64,000 nt of DNA from Gillisella vitis (GTDB lineage: Bacteria; Pseudomonadota; Alphaproteobacteria; Rhizobiales; Rhizobiaceae), in assembly GCF_021559775.1 (NCBI RefSeq), contig NZ_CP056047.1, positions 2,604,001 to 2,668,000 on the forward strand. Reading direction: 5' to 3'. The position numbers and the translations under genes were made by a program. How positions within the stretch are numbered: the stretch's first letter is position 1; each line of letters starts with the position of its first letter. Shown piece after piece: positions 26,693 through 35,902 of the stretch. The notes under the pieces are model-generated. The model had not been told where the DNA came from. It saw only the letters and a list, made by a program, of their open reading frames with translations, and made no database searches.

Positions 26693-28609
26693 ATGTTAAA
26701 AAGATTTAAATTTGGCCTGTTGAGCGCCTCGGTGCTCATCCTGTCGTCGGGGGCGGCCTTTGCCGATTTCGAACTGAACATCCTGCATATCAACGATTTT
26801 CACTCACGGATCGAGTCGATCAATAAATATGATTCGACGTGCTCCGCGGATGAGGAAAGCAAGAACCAATGCTTTGGCGGTGCGGCCCGTTTGAAGACGG
26901 CGTTCGACCAGACCCGCGCGGCATTGGCTGGCAAGAATGTCCTGTCGCTGAATGCCGGTGACAATTTCCAGGGCTCGCTGTTTTACACCACCTACAAAGG
27001 CACAGCCGAACTGGATGTGATGAACATCCTGAAGTTCGATGCCATGACACTTGGCAATCACGAATTCGACGACGGTGAGACAGCCATCGGTCCCTTCCTC
27101 GACAAGGTGCAGTTTCCGGTCGTGGTCGCCAATCTGGAAGCCAATGCCGAATCGAAGCTGAAGGACAAGTTCAAGCCCTCGACAATCCTGGAAATTGGCG
27201 GCCAGAAGATCGGCATCGTCGGCGCCGTTACCCCGGAAACCGTGGAACTGGCATCGCCGGGTCCGAATGTGAAATTCACCGACGATGTCGTTGCCATCAC
27301 CGAAGAAGTGAAGAAACTGAAGGCCGAAGGCGTCAACAAGATCATCGCCCTCACCCATGTCGGCTATCACCGCGACATGGAAATCGCCAAGATCCCTGAC
27401 GTCGATGTGGTGGTCGGCGGCCATTCCCACACATTGCTGTCTAACAGTGATCCGAAGGCCGAAGGCCCCTACCCGACGCTGGTCGACAATCCCGGCGGCT
27501 ACAAGGTGCCTGTCGTCACCGCTGCCTCCTACAGCAAATATCTCGGTGATCTGACTGTTGTTTTCGACGATAACGGCGTGGTGAAAAGTGCCAAGGGCGA
27601 TCCGATCCTGATCGATTCGAAATTCAAGCCTGATGAAGCAATGACCGCCAAGGTCAAGGAACTGGCCGGTCCTATCCAGGAATTGCGCCAGAAGGAAATC
27701 GGCGAAAGTGCCGGCCCGATCGACGGCGCCTCCACCACCTGCCGCGCCAAGGAATGCGCCATGGGCAACCTGGTGGCCGAGGCTATGCTGGATCATGCCC
27801 GCAGCCAGGGCATCAGCATCGCCATCCAGAACGGCGGCGGCCTGCGCGCCTCGATCGGCGGCGGCAAGGTGACGATGGGCTCGGTCATCACCGTCCTGCC
27901 CTTCCAGAACACGCTTGCCACCTTCCAGCTCAAGGGCTCCGACGTGATTGCAGCGCTTGAAAACGGCGTGAGCCAGATAGATGATGGCGCTGGCCGGTTC
28001 GCACAGGTCGCCGGTCTGAAATACAGCTTCGACCGTTCCAAGCCTGTCGGCAGCAGGATCGTCGACGTTCAGGTCAAGGACGGCGACGGCTTCGTGCCGC
28101 TCGATACCAGCAAGCTCTATGGTGTCGTCACCAATAATTACATGCGCTCTGGCGGCGACGGCTACAAGATCTTCGCGACAGCAGGACAGAACGCCTATGA
28201 TTACGGTCCGGATCTCGCCGATGTGACAGCCGACTTCCTGGCTAAGAATTCGCCCTACAAGCCGTTTACCGATGGCCGCGTCAGCGAAGTTACGCCAGCT
28301 GGCTATGTCGCGCCAGCGGCCCAGCCGAAGACCGCGACCGCTGCCCAAGCCACGGCACCAGCTCCTGCCCCAACGGCGCCGGCCGCGCCTGCGCCCGCCG
28401 CTCCGGCGCCCGTAACCCCAGCCGTTTCCGCACCGCCTGCTGCCGCCCAGCCAACGCAATATACCGTGGTCAAGGGTGATAGCCTGTGGAAGATCGCTGA
28501 GGCCACCTATGGCGATGGTGAGGACTGGAAGAAGATTTCCGCCGCCAACAAGCTGCGCCATCCCGACCATATCGAGATCGGTGACGTCCTGACCGTTCCG
28601 GCAAAGTAA
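26693..28609 (+). CDS. Periplasmic 5'-nucleotidase (UshA-like) with C-terminal LysM domain
   Basis: A 638-residue exported protein: signal peptide (LLSASVLILSSGAAFADF), a calcineurin-like phosphoesterase domain (HINDFHSR, LNAGDNFQGS, TLGNHEFDDG and VVGGHSHTLL as metal-binding motifs), then a 5'-nucleotidase C-terminal domain (ISIAIQNGGGLRAS, NNYMRSGGDGY). After a Pro/Ala-rich linker of about 60 residues there is a LysM domain (YTVVKGDSLWKIAEATYGDG). Such enzymes hydrolyse extracellular nucleotides to nucleosides and phosphate. The LysM tail would tether it to peptidoglycan, an unusual addition. The next terminator is at 28656-28682. Confidence 0.9.
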   Translation: MLKRFKFGLLSASVLILSSGAAFADFELNILHINDFHSRIESINKYDSTCSADEESKNQCFGGAARLKTAFDQTRAALAGKNVLSLNAGDNFQGSLFYTTYKGTAELDVMNILKFDAMTLGNHEFDDGETAIGPFLDKVQFPVVVANLEANAESKLKDKFKPSTILEIGGQKIGIVGAVTPETVELASPGPNVKFTDDVVAITEEVKKLKAEGVNKIIALTHVGYHRDMEIAKIPDVDVVVGGHSHTLLSNSDPKAEGPYPTLVDNPGGYKVPVVTAASYSKYLGDLTVVFDDNGVVKSAKGDPILIDSKFKPDEAMTAKVKELAGPIQELRQKEIGESAGPIDGASTTCRAKECAMGNLVAEAMLDHARSQGISIAIQNGGGLRASIGGGKVTMGSVITVLPFQNTLATFQLKGSDVIAALENGVSQIDDGAGRFAQVAGLKYSFDRSKPVGSRIVDVQVKDGDGFVPLDTSKLYGVVTNNYMRSGGDGYKIFATAGQNAYDYGPDLADVTADFLAKNSPYKPFTDGRVSEVTPAGYVAPAAQPKTATAAQATAPAPAPTAPAAPAPAAPAPVTPAVSAPPAAAQPTQYTVVKGDSLWKIAEATYGDGEDWKKISAANKLRHPDHIEIGDVLTVPAK

Positions 28610-28655
28610 CTTTCAGTTGCGGGAAGCCCAAACCTCCCGCATGCGACAAAAGGTC

Positions 28656-28682
28656 CGGCCCGGAGCAATCCGGGCCGTTTTT
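28656..28682 (+). terminator. Intrinsic terminator after the 5'-nucleotidase gene
   Basis: CGGCCCGGA (28656-28664) and TCCGGGCCG (28669-28677) pair around a GCAA loop, followed by five T. This is a textbook strong terminator. Confidence 0.92.
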
Positions 28683-28757
28683 CATTCTGGACAGTGATCT
28701 CTTCTCAGTCCAAAAGCGTAACAGCAGCATCGAATTCTTGACCAGGGTAGTCCAAAT

Positions 28758-29792
28758 ATGAGCGCGATCGTCAACCATCTTCCGTCCGAACATCCAAAGG
28801 TCAATTTCGGCAAGGTCGGCGTGCTGCTCGTCAATCTCGGCACACCTGACGGGACCGACTACACTTCAATGCGCCGCTACCTGAGGGAATTCCTCAGCGA
28901 CAAGCGGGTCATCGAATGGTCACGACTGTTCTGGTATCCCATCCTCTATGGCATCGTTCTGAACACCCGCCCCGGCAAGGTCGGCAAGGCCTATGCCGAG
29001 ATCTGGAACAACGACCTGAACGAGAGCTATCTGCGGACTTACACCCGCAACCAGGCCGAGAAAATGGCTGTATCGCTCACAGATATGCCAAATGTCGTGG
29101 TGGATTGGGCGATGCGTTACGGCCAGCCATCGATCAAATCGCGCATGGACGCGCTGCAAAAGGCCGGCTGCGAAAAGATTCTGTTGTTTCCGCTCTATCC
29201 GCAATATGCCGCAGCCACCACGGCCACCGTTAATGACGAAGCCTTCAAGGCGCTGCTCAAGATGCGCTGGCAACCGGCCCTGCGTACCGTGCCCCAATAT
29301 AGCGACGATCCGGTCTATATCGATGCACTGGCCAATTCCATCGAAGCCCATCTCGCCAGCCTCGACTGGGAGCCGGAACTGGTGCTGACTTCGTTCCACG
29401 GCATTCCGAAGTCCTATTTCATGAAGGGCGATCCCTACCATTGCCAATGCTACAAGACCGGACGCCTGCTGCGTGAGCGGTTGGGCTGGCCGAAGGAAAA
29501 GCTGATGGTCACCTTCCAATCCCGCTTCGGGCCTGAGGAGTGGCTACAGCCCTATACTGACAAGACCGTGGAAAAACTTGCCAAGGATGGCATTAAGCGT
29601 ATTGCCGTGATCAATCCCGGCTTCGTCTCCGATTGTCTGGAAACGCTGGAGGAAATTGCCGGTGAAGCGGGCGAAATCTTCCACCACGCCGGCGGTGAGA
29701 AATTCAGCCATATCCCCTGCCTGAACGACAGCCCGGACGGCATGCGCGTGCTGGAAAATGTCGTGCGCCGGGAATTACAGGGCTGGGTTTGA
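28758..29792 (+). CDS. hemH: Ferrochelatase
   Basis: HemH inserts ferrous iron into protoporphyrin IX in the last step of haem synthesis. The 344-residue protein shows VGVLLVNLGTPDG, the pattern LLFPLYPQYAAATTATV, the active-site LTSFHGIPKSYFMKGDPYHC (catalytic His in the FHGIP motif) and VINPGFVSDCLETLEEI with the conserved Glu residues. Length is typical of proteobacterial HemH. It stands alone; a 120-base structured repeat follows 16 bases after the stop. Confidence 0.97.
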   Translation: MSAIVNHLPSEHPKVNFGKVGVLLVNLGTPDGTDYTSMRRYLREFLSDKRVIEWSRLFWYPILYGIVLNTRPGKVGKAYAEIWNNDLNESYLRTYTRNQAEKMAVSLTDMPNVVVDWAMRYGQPSIKSRMDALQKAGCEKILLFPLYPQYAAATTATVNDEAFKALLKMRWQPALRTVPQYSDDPVYIDALANSIEAHLASLDWEPELVLTSFHGIPKSYFMKGDPYHCQCYKTGRLLRERLGWPKEKLMVTFQSRFGPEEWLQPYTDKTVEKLAKDGIKRIAVINPGFVSDCLETLEEIAGEAGEIFHHAGGEKFSHIPCLNDSPDGMRVLENVVRRELQGWV

Positions 29793-29808
29793 GACGACGG
29801 ATAATACC

Positions 29809-29928
29809 AAGCCTCGAAGATGCTCACGCATCCTCGCCTTGAAGGCATTGAAAATATCTCAAATGCGTCAGAGGCTTGAGATATTTTCAAAAGGAATACG
29901 AAGAGTCATTTTCAATGAATCTTCGTAT
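29809..29928 (+). repeat. Structured 120-base repeat, copy 1
   Basis: Aligns without gaps over all 120 bases with 55291-55410. It can form three hairpins: GATGC/GCATC near the start; a 15-bp stem made of TTGAAAATATCTCAA and TTGAGATATTTTCAA; and a 9-bp stem ATACGAAGA/TCTTCGTAT at the end. Differences between the two copies preserve pairing at three positions. Located between hemH and an acyltransferase gene. Confidence 0.8.
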
Positions 29929-29945
29929 AAGTCGTTAAACCAAAA

Positions 29946-31037
29946 TCACGCGGTTTGCAGTTCCGCTGGCCGGGTCAATCGGGCGCCAAGCTCGATTCCC
30001 GGCTTTTCAATGAAGCGGTAACTGACCAGGGACAGAAGATAAGTCGCGACAAGCGTGAAGGTTACAACACCGGCCTGCAGGACCGAGTTTGAAACGCCCA
30101 ATCCGGTCAGAATGGCGATCGACACGTAAAGCGGGATCATGTGGACAAGATAGACCGAGTAGGAAATCTGCCCAAGATGGACCGGCAGTGCCGACCCCAG
30201 AAGCCGCGCTGGCAGGTGCATCAAGTGGTGGACGGGTGCCGCTGCAGAGAGCAGAACGACCGCCCAGAGCAAAAGCGGCAGCAATTGTGAAAGCCCTTCG
30301 CGGGCAATCGCAATACCGGCAAAGCCCAGAATTGCCAACAGCCATCCCCGCCATTCCCGCCTGCGGTCGAAGGCCATATAGCTGCAGATGCCGATGGCAA
30401 AGCGGGAAACCTTATAGCCGATGAACCCGCCGGGAAGCAGATCCGTCATCAGGATCAGGGCAAGGAAGACAGCAGCTCCCAGCGGCCAGCGCTGCTTTTT
30501 GGCCAACACCCACAGGAAAAACGGCGCCAGTAGATAAAACTGCCACTCCATGGAAATGCTCCAGGCCTGGCCGACGATCGTATAGGGGGCGCTATCGAGC
30601 ACCTGATCCGGCACCAGGCCCTGCAACAACGGAACATGGACGATAAGCTGATGACCGAGCGATCCCAGGCCCTGTTGAGCCAGATAAAGCCGGTTGGCAT
30701 TGGTCGGGGTCGCGAAGGGAATGTCCTGCCAGGCGGAAACCTGCACCTGCAGCAGCACTGTCGAAAGGGCAAGAACCACGAGATATAACGGAAACAGCCG
30801 GAAGCCACGGCGGGCAATATAAAGTCCCAGCGGCTCAGCCTTGCGGTCGATCAGGCAGGCGATCACGAAACCGGACAGGATGATAAACACATCCACCGCC
30901 AGGACATTGCGGTCAACAATTGGCAGATGCCAGCCGAATGACAAGGAAACATGTCCCAGCACCACCCACCATGCCATGATACCGCGCAGACCTTCAAGTG
31001 ACGTTATCTTATGGCTTTCACTTGGCTGCTTTTTCAT
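29946..31037 (-). CDS. Acyltransferase family 3 membrane protein
   Basis: A 363-residue inner-membrane protein with about ten helices, of the acyltransferase-3 (OafA/NodX-like) family, which O-acetylates or succinylates sugars of exopolysaccharides, O-antigen or Nod factors. Signatures: TSLEGLRGIMAWWVVLGHV with the catalytic-type His, FIILSGFVIA, ARRGFRLFPLYLV, and ISMEWQFYLLAPFF. The acceptor cannot be deduced. It stands alone, with a structured repeat directly downstream. Confidence 0.88.
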   Translation of the reverse strand: MKKQPSESHKITSLEGLRGIMAWWVVLGHVSLSFGWHLPIVDRNVLAVDVFIILSGFVIACLIDRKAEPLGLYIARRGFRLFPLYLVVLALSTVLLQVQVSAWQDIPFATPTNANRLYLAQQGLGSLGHQLIVHVPLLQGLVPDQVLDSAPYTIVGQAWSISMEWQFYLLAPFFLWVLAKKQRWPLGAAVFLALILMTDLLPGGFIGYKVSRFAIGICSYMAFDRRREWRGWLLAILGFAGIAIAREGLSQLLPLLLWAVVLLSAAAPVHHLMHLPARLLGSALPVHLGQISYSVYLVHMIPLYVSIAILTGLGVSNSVLQAGVVTFTLVATYLLSLVSYRFIEKPGIELGARLTRPAELQTA

Positions 31038-31376
31038 ATTCTCACAACATGTTTCGGGAAAACCAGTTCCCGTTCCCCTGCAGCATCCTGCGTTTTACCA
31101 AACGTGGAATACTGACCCGCTTAAAAATTTTCTATTGCATACTTCAAATATACAGATTGCGTTTAAAACGCCGTTCTTAATGAGTCCATATTGAAATAAA
31201 CTTCCCCGCCCTTGCCTGCGGCACTGATCATCCACGCCGATCTTGATGGTGAAAGCAAGCATCCACAATCTGCGGATTGTGTAGCCCACGGGTACAAATC
31301 AAAGCAATAATTAATTGTTCCACCCTACATTGAACCTATCGAGGGAGATTGCCGCGCCCCAGCGGAGGAGGAATCT
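31038..31376. other. Divergent intergenic region before the first chemoreceptor
   Basis: 339 bases between the acyltransferase (minus) and chemoreceptor (plus). Two small dyads occur, GCGTTT/AAACGC at 31159-31171 and CACAATC/GATTGTG at 31264-31281, which might be operators. No gene is seen. Confidence 0.45.
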
Positions 31377-33410
31377 ATGCGTATTAATGGTAAAATATAT
31401 CTACTTGTTTTCATTCTCGGCTTTGCCGCATCCCTGATCGGGGCGATCGGGATTTTCGTGACATTGCGATATGACAACAAGACCGCACAGGTTCTCAATC
31501 TATCCGAGCGCGCCTTCCAGGGTGAGCGACTCAACCGCCTGATCACCTCGGTGGTGATGGAATCACGGGGTATCTATGCGGCGAAATCGAAGGAAGATGC
31601 AGACAAGTTCGGCAAGGGGCTGACAAAAAGTCTCGATGATATGGATGCCACGCTTCAAACCTGGCGGAAAATGATACCGGAAACCCAGGTGCAAGCCTTC
31701 CAATCCATGGTTGCCAAGGCAGCGGAATTCAGGACATTCCGCACGGAAACAGTCCGTTTGGGCACCGAAGTCGGTCCGCAGGCCGCCAATGAGCAGGGCA
31801 ATAACGAGGCCAACCGCGCCAACCGCAAAGCCTTCCAGACCGAGGTGGATGCCGTCGTCAGCGCCGACAAGAAAGAACTCCAGGCGGTCACGGCATCGGT
31901 CGCCAGCTTCCAAACAGCCATGATGATCCTGATCGTCTCGGTGACGGTCATCTCGATCCTGATCGGCGTCGGCCTCGGTATCTATATCGGCGTCAAGCAA
32001 TTGAGCCGCCCGATCGTTCAGCTCACCGCAGCTATCAAGCGTGTCGCCAATGGGGATTTCGAAACCGACGTGCCGGGCGCCACCCGCAAGGATGAAATCG
32101 GCGACATGGCCTTGGCGGTGGAAACCTTCAAGCGCAACGGCCAGGACGTCGCCCGCATGAATGCCCAGGAAGCGGCCCTGCGGGCAAAAAGCGATGACCT
32201 GCAATCCAGCATGTCCGTTGTCGTCGCAGCAGCCGCCGATGGCGATTTCAGCAAGCGGATCGGCACCCATTATGACGATGCAAATCTTGATCGTTTTGCT
32301 AACAATATCAATGAGCTGATCGCAAGCGTCGAGCGCGGAGTGACGGAAACCCGACGAGTGATCGCCAATCTCGCAAGCGGCGATCTGAGCCAGGAAATGC
32401 AAGGCCAGTTCAGAGGCGCGTTCGGCGAATTGCAGGCCAATGTCAACACCACCTTTGAGCGCCTGCGCGACACGATTTCCAGCATCCGCCACAAGACGGA
32501 CGCCATCAGCGGTAGCACCGGCCAATTGAGCAATGCCACCAACGAATTGTCGATGCGCACCGAAAAGCAAGCCGCCGCTCTGGAGCAAACTTCGGCGGCG
32601 CTCGACGAGATCACAGTCGTGGTGCGCGGCTCTTCGGAACGTGCCCAGGAAGCCAGCCGGATCGTGACGGAAGCCACGGAAAATGCCGCGCAATCAGCCG
32701 TCGTGGTGCGCGAAGCCGTGGACGCCATGGGCCGGATCGAAAACGCTTCCAAGGAAATTTCCACCATCATCAACGTGATCGACGAGATTTCCTTCCAGAC
32801 CAATCTTCTAGCCCTGAATGCCGGTGTGGAAGCCGCCCGCGCGGGTGAGGCCGGCAAGGGTTTTGCCGTGGTTGCCCAGGAAGTGCGCGAACTGGCGCAA
32901 CGCTCCGCCAATGCGGCCAAGGACATCAAGGCGCTGATCACCAAATCCGGCCACGAGGTCGAAGGCGGGGTCAAGCTGGTGCAAAAGACCGGCGAGGCGC
33001 TGGCAAAGATCGAAAGCCGCGTGCTGACGATCAACGATCATATCCATTCCATCGCCAATGCGGCCAAGGAACAGGCAACCGGCTTGCATGAAATCAACGC
33101 CGCCATCAACCAGATGGATCAGGTGACCCAGCAGAATGCCGCCATGGTCGAGGAAACCTCAGCCTCCACCCATTCGCTCTCCGACGAGGCGCAGAGCCTG
33201 GTCGGCCTGCTCAGCCACTTCAAGATTTCCGGGCAGCAAGGCCAAGTTGCGCCTGCGCCTCGTCGCAGCGCACCGCAGCCGGTCTCCGCAAACCTAACCG
33301 CCCGCAGCCCGGCTCCGTCTCCGGCCCGCGAACGGGTCAAGGCCGTCGCCAAGGCCTTTGGCGGCGGTGCAGCTGCCGCTCAATCCCGGGATCAGTGGGA
33401 GGAGTTTTAA
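31377..33410 (+). CDS. Methyl-accepting chemotaxis protein
   Basis: A 677-residue chemoreceptor. Two membrane segments (LLVFILGFAASLIGAIGIFV near the start and ILIVSVTVISILIGVGLGIY around residue 185-205) enclose a periplasmic helical sensor domain. HAMP domains follow, then the signalling domain with the universal tip sequence IDEISFQTNLLALNAGVEAA and AGKGFAVVAQEVRELAQRSA. The C-terminus ends QWEEF after a flexible linker, a pentapeptide of the kind that tethers CheR/CheB. The ATG has a strong GGAGGAGG site. It is monocistronic; the ligand is unknown. Confidence 0.95.
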   Translation: MRINGKIYLLVFILGFAASLIGAIGIFVTLRYDNKTAQVLNLSERAFQGERLNRLITSVVMESRGIYAAKSKEDADKFGKGLTKSLDDMDATLQTWRKMIPETQVQAFQSMVAKAAEFRTFRTETVRLGTEVGPQAANEQGNNEANRANRKAFQTEVDAVVSADKKELQAVTASVASFQTAMMILIVSVTVISILIGVGLGIYIGVKQLSRPIVQLTAAIKRVANGDFETDVPGATRKDEIGDMALAVETFKRNGQDVARMNAQEAALRAKSDDLQSSMSVVVAAAADGDFSKRIGTHYDDANLDRFANNINELIASVERGVTETRRVIANLASGDLSQEMQGQFRGAFGELQANVNTTFERLRDTISSIRHKTDAISGSTGQLSNATNELSMRTEKQAAALEQTSAALDEITVVVRGSSERAQEASRIVTEATENAAQSAVVVREAVDAMGRIENASKEISTIINVIDEISFQTNLLALNAGVEAARAGEAGKGFAVVAQEVRELAQRSANAAKDIKALITKSGHEVEGGVKLVQKTGEALAKIESRVLTINDHIHSIANAAKEQATGLHEINAAINQMDQVTQQNAAMVEETSASTHSLSDEAQSLVGLLSHFKISGQQGQVAPAPRRSAPQPVSANLTARSPAPSPARERVKAVAKAFGGGAAAAQSRDQWEEF

Positions 33411-33492
33411 GCCAAGGGCGCAGCGCCTGTGCTATCGATAGACTAATTATTTGATTTGACTATGGTTTAAGGAAAAAATGAGAGGTTGGCGG

Positions 33493-34707
33493 TCACAGAG
33501 AAGCAATCTTGTCCGTAAGCGCCACCCAACCACCAGGCTCCATGATCAAAGCTCCGACATCATAGGACCCAAGCAGGGCCAATACCGACCGTCTTGAACA
33601 GATCTCACTGAACAACTCAGTCGCAGGCCCTGCATCCCGGTAGAAATAGAAATTATTCCTGGCCTCTGTGACCACAGTCTTCAACTCAGAGGACGGCAAG
33701 CGAGAGGCCGGAGGTGAATGTTCTTCCAAGGCCTGCCTTGCCTGGGAAAGCCCCATGCCGGTCAGCCGTGGTGGCTTGTCGGCCTTGCGCAATTCTTCAT
33801 TGGCGGCCTTCAGGTTCATGCCGGTCAACCGCGGCGGACGGGAACGGGCGAGATAATCGTCTCGAAGCAGAAAATCATCCGGGTTCAAACGGCGTGTCCG
33901 GCAATAGGCAGAGAATTGCTCCTGATAGGCCCGCCAATGAATTTCGAGGGCAAGCCGAGCGCATGACTTAGCATGGAACGCCTTGTCAAAAGTCTTGAAA
34001 GCCGAAGTGGCGCCGTTAATACCGGCATTCACGGATGCGGTAGCGATTTCGCCCAGAACAGGCACCGAGCCCGTCACCAGTTTCGTACCCTCTATGCCGG
34101 ATTTGTGAATCTTCCGCTTGATGACTTCGGCAATAATATCCGACAACGGCACGCCATCAGCTTGCCCCTGATTTGCGGCGTCCACCCTGCTTGCCAGTAT
34201 TTTCAGCTTTGTCAGGTGACTGGCAGTCGATGCCGTACTGTTGACCTGCTTGGCAACGGAAAGGGCATTGATTGGCAAGGCGCCCATCGATGCTGCAACC
34301 GACACCGAACCGGCGATTGAAACAGCATTGCTGCCGATTTCCTTGTACCGTCGGCGCTGCATATATTTCAGCGTCGCAGGGCTTTCACTGGTCAGGTCCC
34401 CGCTGCTGTGACCACGTGCCACGAAAAACGGATTCGGCGGCACAGAAATTCCGGCATTGCCCCGCGCCTTGTATCCGTTTCGGCCAGCTTCGGCGACACT
34501 TTGTCCCAAGGCTGCATAGCCGGTGCTATTGCCGCCATTGGCTGTCCCGAAAGCCACATCCAGGCATGCCGCCGCAACATCCGTAACGGACAGTGGTGCA
34601 TCTTTCTTGTCGTATTTGCCTTTTGCATCGGCGGTTGCCGATACCCTGCCAGTATCCTTGAATTTCAACGATTTTGCAGCAAATGCGCTTTTCAGACTTC
34701 CAAGCAT
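33493..34707 (-). CDS. Unrecognised 404-residue protein with duplicated PPRLTGM motif
   Basis: I do not recognise this protein. The ATG at 34707 has an ideal GGAGGA site. No signal peptide is apparent. Residues about 125-170 are rich in Ala, Gly, Ser and Val and mildly hydrophobic (SIAGSVSVAASMGALPINAL), and a second such stretch (SVPVLGEIATASVNAGINGA) follows around 220. Near residue 290-330 a short motif is repeated: RPPRLTGMNLKAANEELRK and KPPRLTGMGLSQARQALEE. The N-terminal part has a Cys in VAAACLDVAFG. The arrangement resembles secreted toxin or effector proteins, but that is only an impression. It lies downstream of queE on the same strand, 88 bases away. Confidence 0.75.
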   Translation of the reverse strand: MLGSLKSAFAAKSLKFKDTGRVSATADAKGKYDKKDAPLSVTDVAAACLDVAFGTANGGNSTGYAALGQSVAEAGRNGYKARGNAGISVPPNPFFVARGHSSGDLTSESPATLKYMQRRRYKEIGSNAVSIAGSVSVAASMGALPINALSVAKQVNSTASTASHLTKLKILASRVDAANQGQADGVPLSDIIAEVIKRKIHKSGIEGTKLVTGSVPVLGEIATASVNAGINGATSAFKTFDKAFHAKSCARLALEIHWRAYQEQFSAYCRTRRLNPDDFLLRDDYLARSRPPRLTGMNLKAANEELRKADKPPRLTGMGLSQARQALEEHSPPASRLPSSELKTVVTEARNNFYFYRDAGPATELFSEICSRRSVLALLGSYDVGALIMEPGGWVALTDKIASL

Positions 34708-34795
34708 CGCCAATCCTCCGACATCTTGCACGGACGCAGAATGGCACAGAGATAGTCAAAATACGACGAAAAAGACGCAAAAAGGATAAAATATC

Positions 34796-35545
34796 TCACA
34801 CGCCGCGCTTGTTGCCCCAGAGCAGCACATGCAGTTGCGGCAGCACACGGGCGGCAAACCAGCGGTCTTCGACCACCCGGTCCACCAGCCAATGCATCCG
34901 GGTCATGATCCCATCCATGTCGATGACCGCGTCATCGTCTTCCGGCGGCGGGGGTGTATGGTTGCCGGGCTGGAGATAGACCGGCAGATGCGGATGCCGG
35001 GCGCTGGCAGCGCGCGCATAGGCATAGTCGGCTTCATCGAAGATGATGAACTTCAACACGGTGAGCGGGCTTTGCTGCTCACCGCGCGCTGCGGCTTTCT
35101 CAAGACAGAGCGAAAGCGCATCCCAATCCGTTTCCATCCCGCTCGAAGGCGGCTTGGGCGACACCACCAGCACATCCAGATCGGCAAACCAGTCGCGGGC
35201 AATCGACCCCTGGGTTTCCAGGGCGAAGCGGTAACCCCGCTCATGACCGTGGGCAATCAGCCCGCCCAGCGGCTGGATCGCCGGATTGCCACCCGATAGC
35301 GACACCATCAAAGGCACGCCACCGGACAGGCTTTCCACCTCGGACCAGATGGCCTCGACGCTCATTGGCAGCCATTCTTCTCGAAACCGGCTTTCGACGG
35401 CATGCAGACTATCGCACCAGGAACAGCGATAATCGCAGCCGCCCATGCGCACGAACACGGTTGGTTGGCCGATCAGCACGCCTTCGCCCTGAATGGTCGG
35501 CCCGAAGATTTCGCTGACCCGGATCACGGTTTCCGACACGGTCAC
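34796..35545 (-). CDS. queE: 7-carboxy-7-deazaguanine synthase
   Basis: QueE is a radical SAM enzyme that converts carboxytetrahydropterin to 7-carboxy-7-deazaguanine in queuosine synthesis. The 249-residue protein has the start [20 protein letters not shown], the cluster-binding CDYRCSWC (CxxxCxxC) and the SAM-binding [14 protein letters not shown]. The start is GTG at 35545, overlapping the queD stop as GTGA; longer open frames run back into queD. It is the third gene of a queC-queD-queE operon on the minus strand. Confidence 0.95.
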   Translation of the reverse strand: MTVSETVIRVSEIFGPTIQGEGVLIGQPTVFVRMGGCDYRCSWCDSLHAVESRFREEWLPMSVEAIWSEVESLSGGVPLMVSLSGGNPAIQPLGGLIAHGHERGYRFALETQGSIARDWFADLDVLVVSPKPPSSGMETDWDALSLCLEKAAARGEQQSPLTVLKFIIFDEADYAYARAASARHPHLPVYLQPGNHTPPPPEDDDAVIDMDGIMTRMHWLVDRVVEDRWFAARVLPQLHVLLWGNKRGV

Positions 35546-35898
35546 GGGCGATACTCCGCCCAGGTCTTCTGGGTTTCGCTGACCCTGACAGCAGAGGTTT
35601 CGGCAAATCGCTGCTTGCACCAATCGTAGAAGTGCTTGGCCAGACATTCTGCCGTGGTCTTGTCGTGACCCAGGACATCATTGAGATGGCGATGATCGAA
35701 GGTCTCATCGATATAGGTCTTCAACACCTTCAGCTCATGATAGTCGCGCAGGAACCCGTACTCATTCAACTCCTCGCCCGACAATTCGACCAGGACAATG
35801 TAATTGTGCCCATGCAGCCGGGCGCATTGATGATCGTCAGGCAGGCCTTTCAGCTGGTGCGAGGCAGAAAAATGAAATTCCTTGGTAATCCGGTACAT
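35542..35898 (-). CDS. queD: 6-carboxy-5,6,7,8-tetrahydropterin synthase
   Basis: QueD makes 6-carboxytetrahydropterin from dihydroneopterin triphosphate, the first dedicated step to queuosine. The 118-residue protein shows the zinc-binding histidines in FHFSASHQL and LHGHNY, the catalytic Cys in CARLHGH, and the region [10 protein letters not shown] plus [13 protein letters not shown] typical of the 6-pyruvoyl-tetrahydropterin synthase fold. It sits between queC (gap of four bases) and queE (four-base overlap), which confirms the assignment. Confidence 0.95.
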   Translation of the reverse strand: MYRITKEFHFSASHQLKGLPDDHQCARLHGHNYIVLVELSGEELNEYGFLRDYHELKVLKTYIDETFDHRHLNDVLGHDKTTAECLAKHFYDWCKQRFAETSAVRVSETQKTWAEYRP

Positions 35899-35902
35899 GG
35901 TT

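Noticed and set aside
26804-28570. 588-codon minus-strand frame opposite the 5'-nucleotidase gene
   Set aside because: Shadow frame rich in Gly and Arg from the Ala/Pro linker; no start signal.
29758-30021. Open frame through the 120-base repeat after hemH
   Set aside because: The translation resembles that over the other repeat copy only because the DNA is repeated; compensatory base changes fit a folded nucleic acid rather than protein conservation.
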